Below are positions 55,097 to 57,203 of a stretch of 57,203 nucleotides of DNA, piece by piece. A model generated the notes under the pieces. It saw nothing but the letters and a program-made list of their open reading frames with translations, ran no database searches and was not told the DNA's origin. Position 1 is the stretch's first letter, and the number at the start of each line of letters is the position of its first letter. Source of the stretch: CAZCAQ01 sp964540135. GTDB taxonomy: Bacteria; Patescibacteriota; WWE3; UBA101185; UBA10185. The DNA lies in the NCBI GenBank assembly GCA_964540135.1, contig CAZILK010000006.1:1-57203 (forward strand), in the 5' to 3' direction. Position numbers and translations under genes: made by a program.

Positions 55097-57203
55097 ATGA
55101 ATTATAGCAATAATGAATATATAAAATCACCTGCAGGATTCCTTGCAGATTGGGGCATTGAATACTTTGATGCAAAGAAGGAATTAAGAACATATTGCCT
55201 TTTTAATGACTGCGACTCTAACACAACAGACTTTAAGTTGGGGCATCTTTATATTTCCGCAGAAACAGGTCAATACAGTTGCAAGAAATGTGACACAACA
55301 GGCAATTTAGTGACGCTGTCAAAACACTTAGGTATAGATACTAGCTCTTTATTTCAGGCTAGTGGTAAATTAAAGAAGCGAAAGGAAAATAGTGTAAACA
55401 AAGCTGAGGTTACACATAAAAACTATGATGATGACCTGACAAAGGAAGCAATTGCATGCCACAAGGAGCTTACCGACGAACACAGGCGCTACTTTAAAAA
55501 CAGGGGCTTGTCGGAGGAAATTATTGATAGGTACTTGCTAGGTGAAGCAGAAGTTGACGGACTACAGTGGCTAACTATACCCGTATTCGATGAACACACG
55601 CGTGTAATATTTTTTAAGCTTAGAAGACTACCAGAACAGGAAGAAACGAATCCTATAAAGTACAGATACACCAAAGATGCTGAGGCAAGCTTGTATGGTG
55701 TGGAACTGTTAAATGACTTACTGAATGAACCTGTGATAATTACTGAAGGTGAGTTGGATTCCCTTGTACTGCGAGATCTGGGATTTATAGCTGTGTCTTC
55801 AACTGGTGGCGCAGCTACTTTTAACTCTAGGTGGGTGGATTATTTTGACAAAGTTTCGGCAGTCTTTTTTGCTTTTGATAACGATGAGGTTGGTATACGC
55901 GAAGCTATTAATCACGCCAAGTTATTTACAAACAAAGATGTATTCATTGTCGATATACCCAAAGTTAACGGCATTAAGGATGTTTCTAACTACAAAGCAA
56001 GTCAAAAAACTAAGGAAGATTTTGAAAAATTACTAAAACAAGCAAGGAAGTATGATCCATACAAATTGGAGTTTTCTGGTATTCAATTTGCAGATGCCTT
56101 AACTGAATTTATTCCAGCGCAGTTTTACACCTCAAACGAAGCATATTTAACTTTACAACTAAATATCAAAGCCGAAGATACTATGGACAAAGAGACATAT
56201 GTAATAAACTCACAAAGACAGATAGTTCCGTTAGGTATATTTCTTAAGACGAATAACTATCTTTCTTACAGAGAACCAAAATTCCCTCAAAGATGGTCAA
56301 GTGATTCACTAGACAAATACTTAAAAACAAATAATGAATCTGTGGACTATTTTGCATTGCTTGATAAGACAATACAAACACTTAAAAACTACTTGGATTT
56401 AAGCCATGAGGACTGGTATCTCGTTTTAGCACTTTGGATTTGGGGAACATATTTTTACCGACTCTTTGGCTCATACCCATATTTCAACATAAACGGTCTA
56501 ATGAATTCTGGTAAGACTAAGTTGCTCGAACTGTGTAGCGAATTAGCTTTCAATGGAAAATTCCTAATGGGTAGTACGCCGGCTTTTGTTATAAGAGAAA
56601 TACATGAAAACAGTTCCACGATCTTTCTAGACGAGGTAGAGAGTTTAAAAAAAACTTCTACGCCTGAAGCACAGACGCTATCCTTAATGCTTAATTCTGG
56701 CTACAAAGCAGGTCCACGAGTGGGTAAAATGCAACCAGCAGGCACTAAAGGTTGGGACTCAAAGGAGTACGACCCATACTCCCCCAAAATGATTGCTGGT
56801 ATAAATGATGTCTCCGATACGCTTCAATCACGGTCACTAAATTTAACTATGCTCGCAAGTTCAAATAAAGAAATCAAAAATCGTGAACTTAATACAGCAT
56901 CGCCAGATTTAACAATGTTAAGAGACAGTTACTACTTATCAGTAATGGAATTGCATCAAGGTATGTTCAACACATATAAGACATTAACTGAAAGCACTAT
57001 TCAAGGTAGAAATTGGGAAGTGTGGAAACCTATCTTTACTTTAGCGAAGGTTATAGACAACAGAACTCAGCAGGAAGGGTTAACTTACAGTCTAGTGCGA
57101 AACTTTGCTTTAGAGCGAATTACAGTAGCCTCCAGTGTATCGGCTGACGATCAAACTGTTATTCAATTACTTTTGGCAATAAAAGAAATGATGGAAAGCG
57201 ATG
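55097..57203 (+). CDS. Primase-helicase of a phage/plasmid-like element (partial, 702+ aa)
   Basis: The frame is open from ATG 55097 to the window edge. Domain order: a CHC2-type zinc ribbon (CLFNDCD ... YSCKKCDTTGNLV), then TOPRIM (VIITEGELDSLVLRDLG with the catalytic Glu, SSTGGAATFN, VFFAFDNDEVGI with DxD-type Asp). A helicase-like P-loop follows (FNINGLMNSGKTKLLELC, Walker A; STIFLDEVESLKK, Walker B). This is the layout of primase-helicase proteins that drive replication of phages and mobile elements. The 3' end is missing. No Shine-Dalgarno is seen before the ATG. Confidence 0.88.
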   Translation, partial: MNYSNNEYIKSPAGFLADWGIEYFDAKKELRTYCLFNDCDSNTTDFKLGHLYISAETGQYSCKKCDTTGNLVTLSKHLGIDTSSLFQASGKLKKRKENSVNKAEVTHKNYDDDLTKEAIACHKELTDEHRRYFKNRGLSEEIIDRYLLGEAEVDGLQWLTIPVFDEHTRVIFFKLRRLPEQEETNPIKYRYTKDAEASLYGVELLNDLLNEPVIITEGELDSLVLRDLGFIAVSSTGGAATFNSRWVDYFDKVSAVFFAFDNDEVGIREAINHAKLFTNKDVFIVDIPKVNGIKDVSNYKASQKTKEDFEKLLKQARKYDPYKLEFSGIQFADALTEFIPAQFYTSNEAYLTLQLNIKAEDTMDKETYVINSQRQIVPLGIFLKTNNYLSYREPKFPQRWSSDSLDKYLKTNNESVDYFALLDKTIQTLKNYLDLSHEDWYLVLALWIWGTYFYRLFGSYPYFNINGLMNSGKTKLLELCSELAFNGKFLMGSTPAFVIREIHENSSTIFLDEVESLKKTSTPEAQTLSLMLNSGYKAGPRVGKMQPAGTKGWDSKEYDPYSPKMIAGINDVSDTLQSRSLNLTMLASSNKEIKNRELNTASPDLTMLRDSYYLSVMELHQGMFNTYKTLTESTIQGRNWEVWKPIFTLAKVIDNRTQQEGLTYSLVRNFALERITVASSVSADDQTVIQLLLAIKEMMESD

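Noticed and set aside
1..57203. CRISPR array, rRNA, complete tRNA or insertion sequence
   Set aside because: No regularly spaced repeats, no rRNA signature sequences, no complete cloverleaf and no transposase frames were found by reading both strands; a tRNAscan or IS search would settle this.

Overview
The window looks like the chromosome of a Patescibacteria/CPR bacterium (Microgenomates- or Katanobacteria-like; the exact lineage cannot be fixed here). The reasons are AT-rich DNA, standard code 11 with UGA read as stop, many single-TM surface proteins, an N-terminal winged-helix gene start of the type found on CPR Nudix proteins, and a dense set of small accessory enzymes. No rRNA, tRNA or CRISPR array was found. 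Positions 4900-4999 are 100 Ns (a scaffold gap) that truncate two genes. No gene-free stretch exceeds 300 bases.

Region 1 (1-27250) is a mosaic of mostly one- to three-gene units: Nudix hydrolases, SAM methyltransferases, a nucleotidyltransferase, DUF2000, HAD and AKR fragments, MgtC, a TspO-like protein, a TetR-fasciclin operon, diacylglycerol-kinase-like, dual-specificity phosphatase, APH-like kinase, P-loop kinase, S51-like peptidase, 2H phosphoesterase, DUF2726, HEXXH proteins and anchored surface proteins. Most units have a -10 box 6-7 nt upstream of an ATG or GTG and no Shine-Dalgarno, which indicates leaderless mRNAs. Two genes (383, 22366) instead have leaders with Shine-Dalgarno sites, and the second has a consensus sigma70 promoter, a terminator and visibly higher GC.

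Region 2 (27409-50800) is a 23-kb copper/metal and thiol homeostasis island. It holds three P1B ATPases, HMA chaperones, two membrane proteins joining a UreH/DsbD-type core to cupredoxin domains, CcdA/DsbD-like and DsbA-like thiol proteins, two DUF1573 proteins, a multicopper oxidase, an ArsR-like regulator, a two-component system and a BlaI/M56 pair. Two sets of shared sites stand out. A tandem box (CTTCATAAnnTTCTnATA-like) lies exactly 8 nt upstream of the -10 of three operons and is the likely target of the OmpR-type regulator. A palindrome TACTAC-N5-GTAGTA lies at three promoters (blaI/multicopper oxidase, the DsbA operon, the third ATPase) and is the likely BlaI operator. Together they suggest a two-arm metal response: an activator arm for export and the thiol/DUF1573 operon, and a derepression arm driven by an M56 protease with a Cys-rich exterior tail.

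Region 3 (50974-57203, runs off the end) looks like an integrated phage- or plasmid-like element: a zinc-ribbon protein, an HTH protein, a 706-aa reverse transcriptase with an unusual C-terminal half, a DUF5659-like protein, a small conserved protein, a DUF669-like protein and a CHC2-TOPRIM-P-loop primase-helicase. The reverse transcriptase is the best candidate for an undescribed, possibly defence-related, system.
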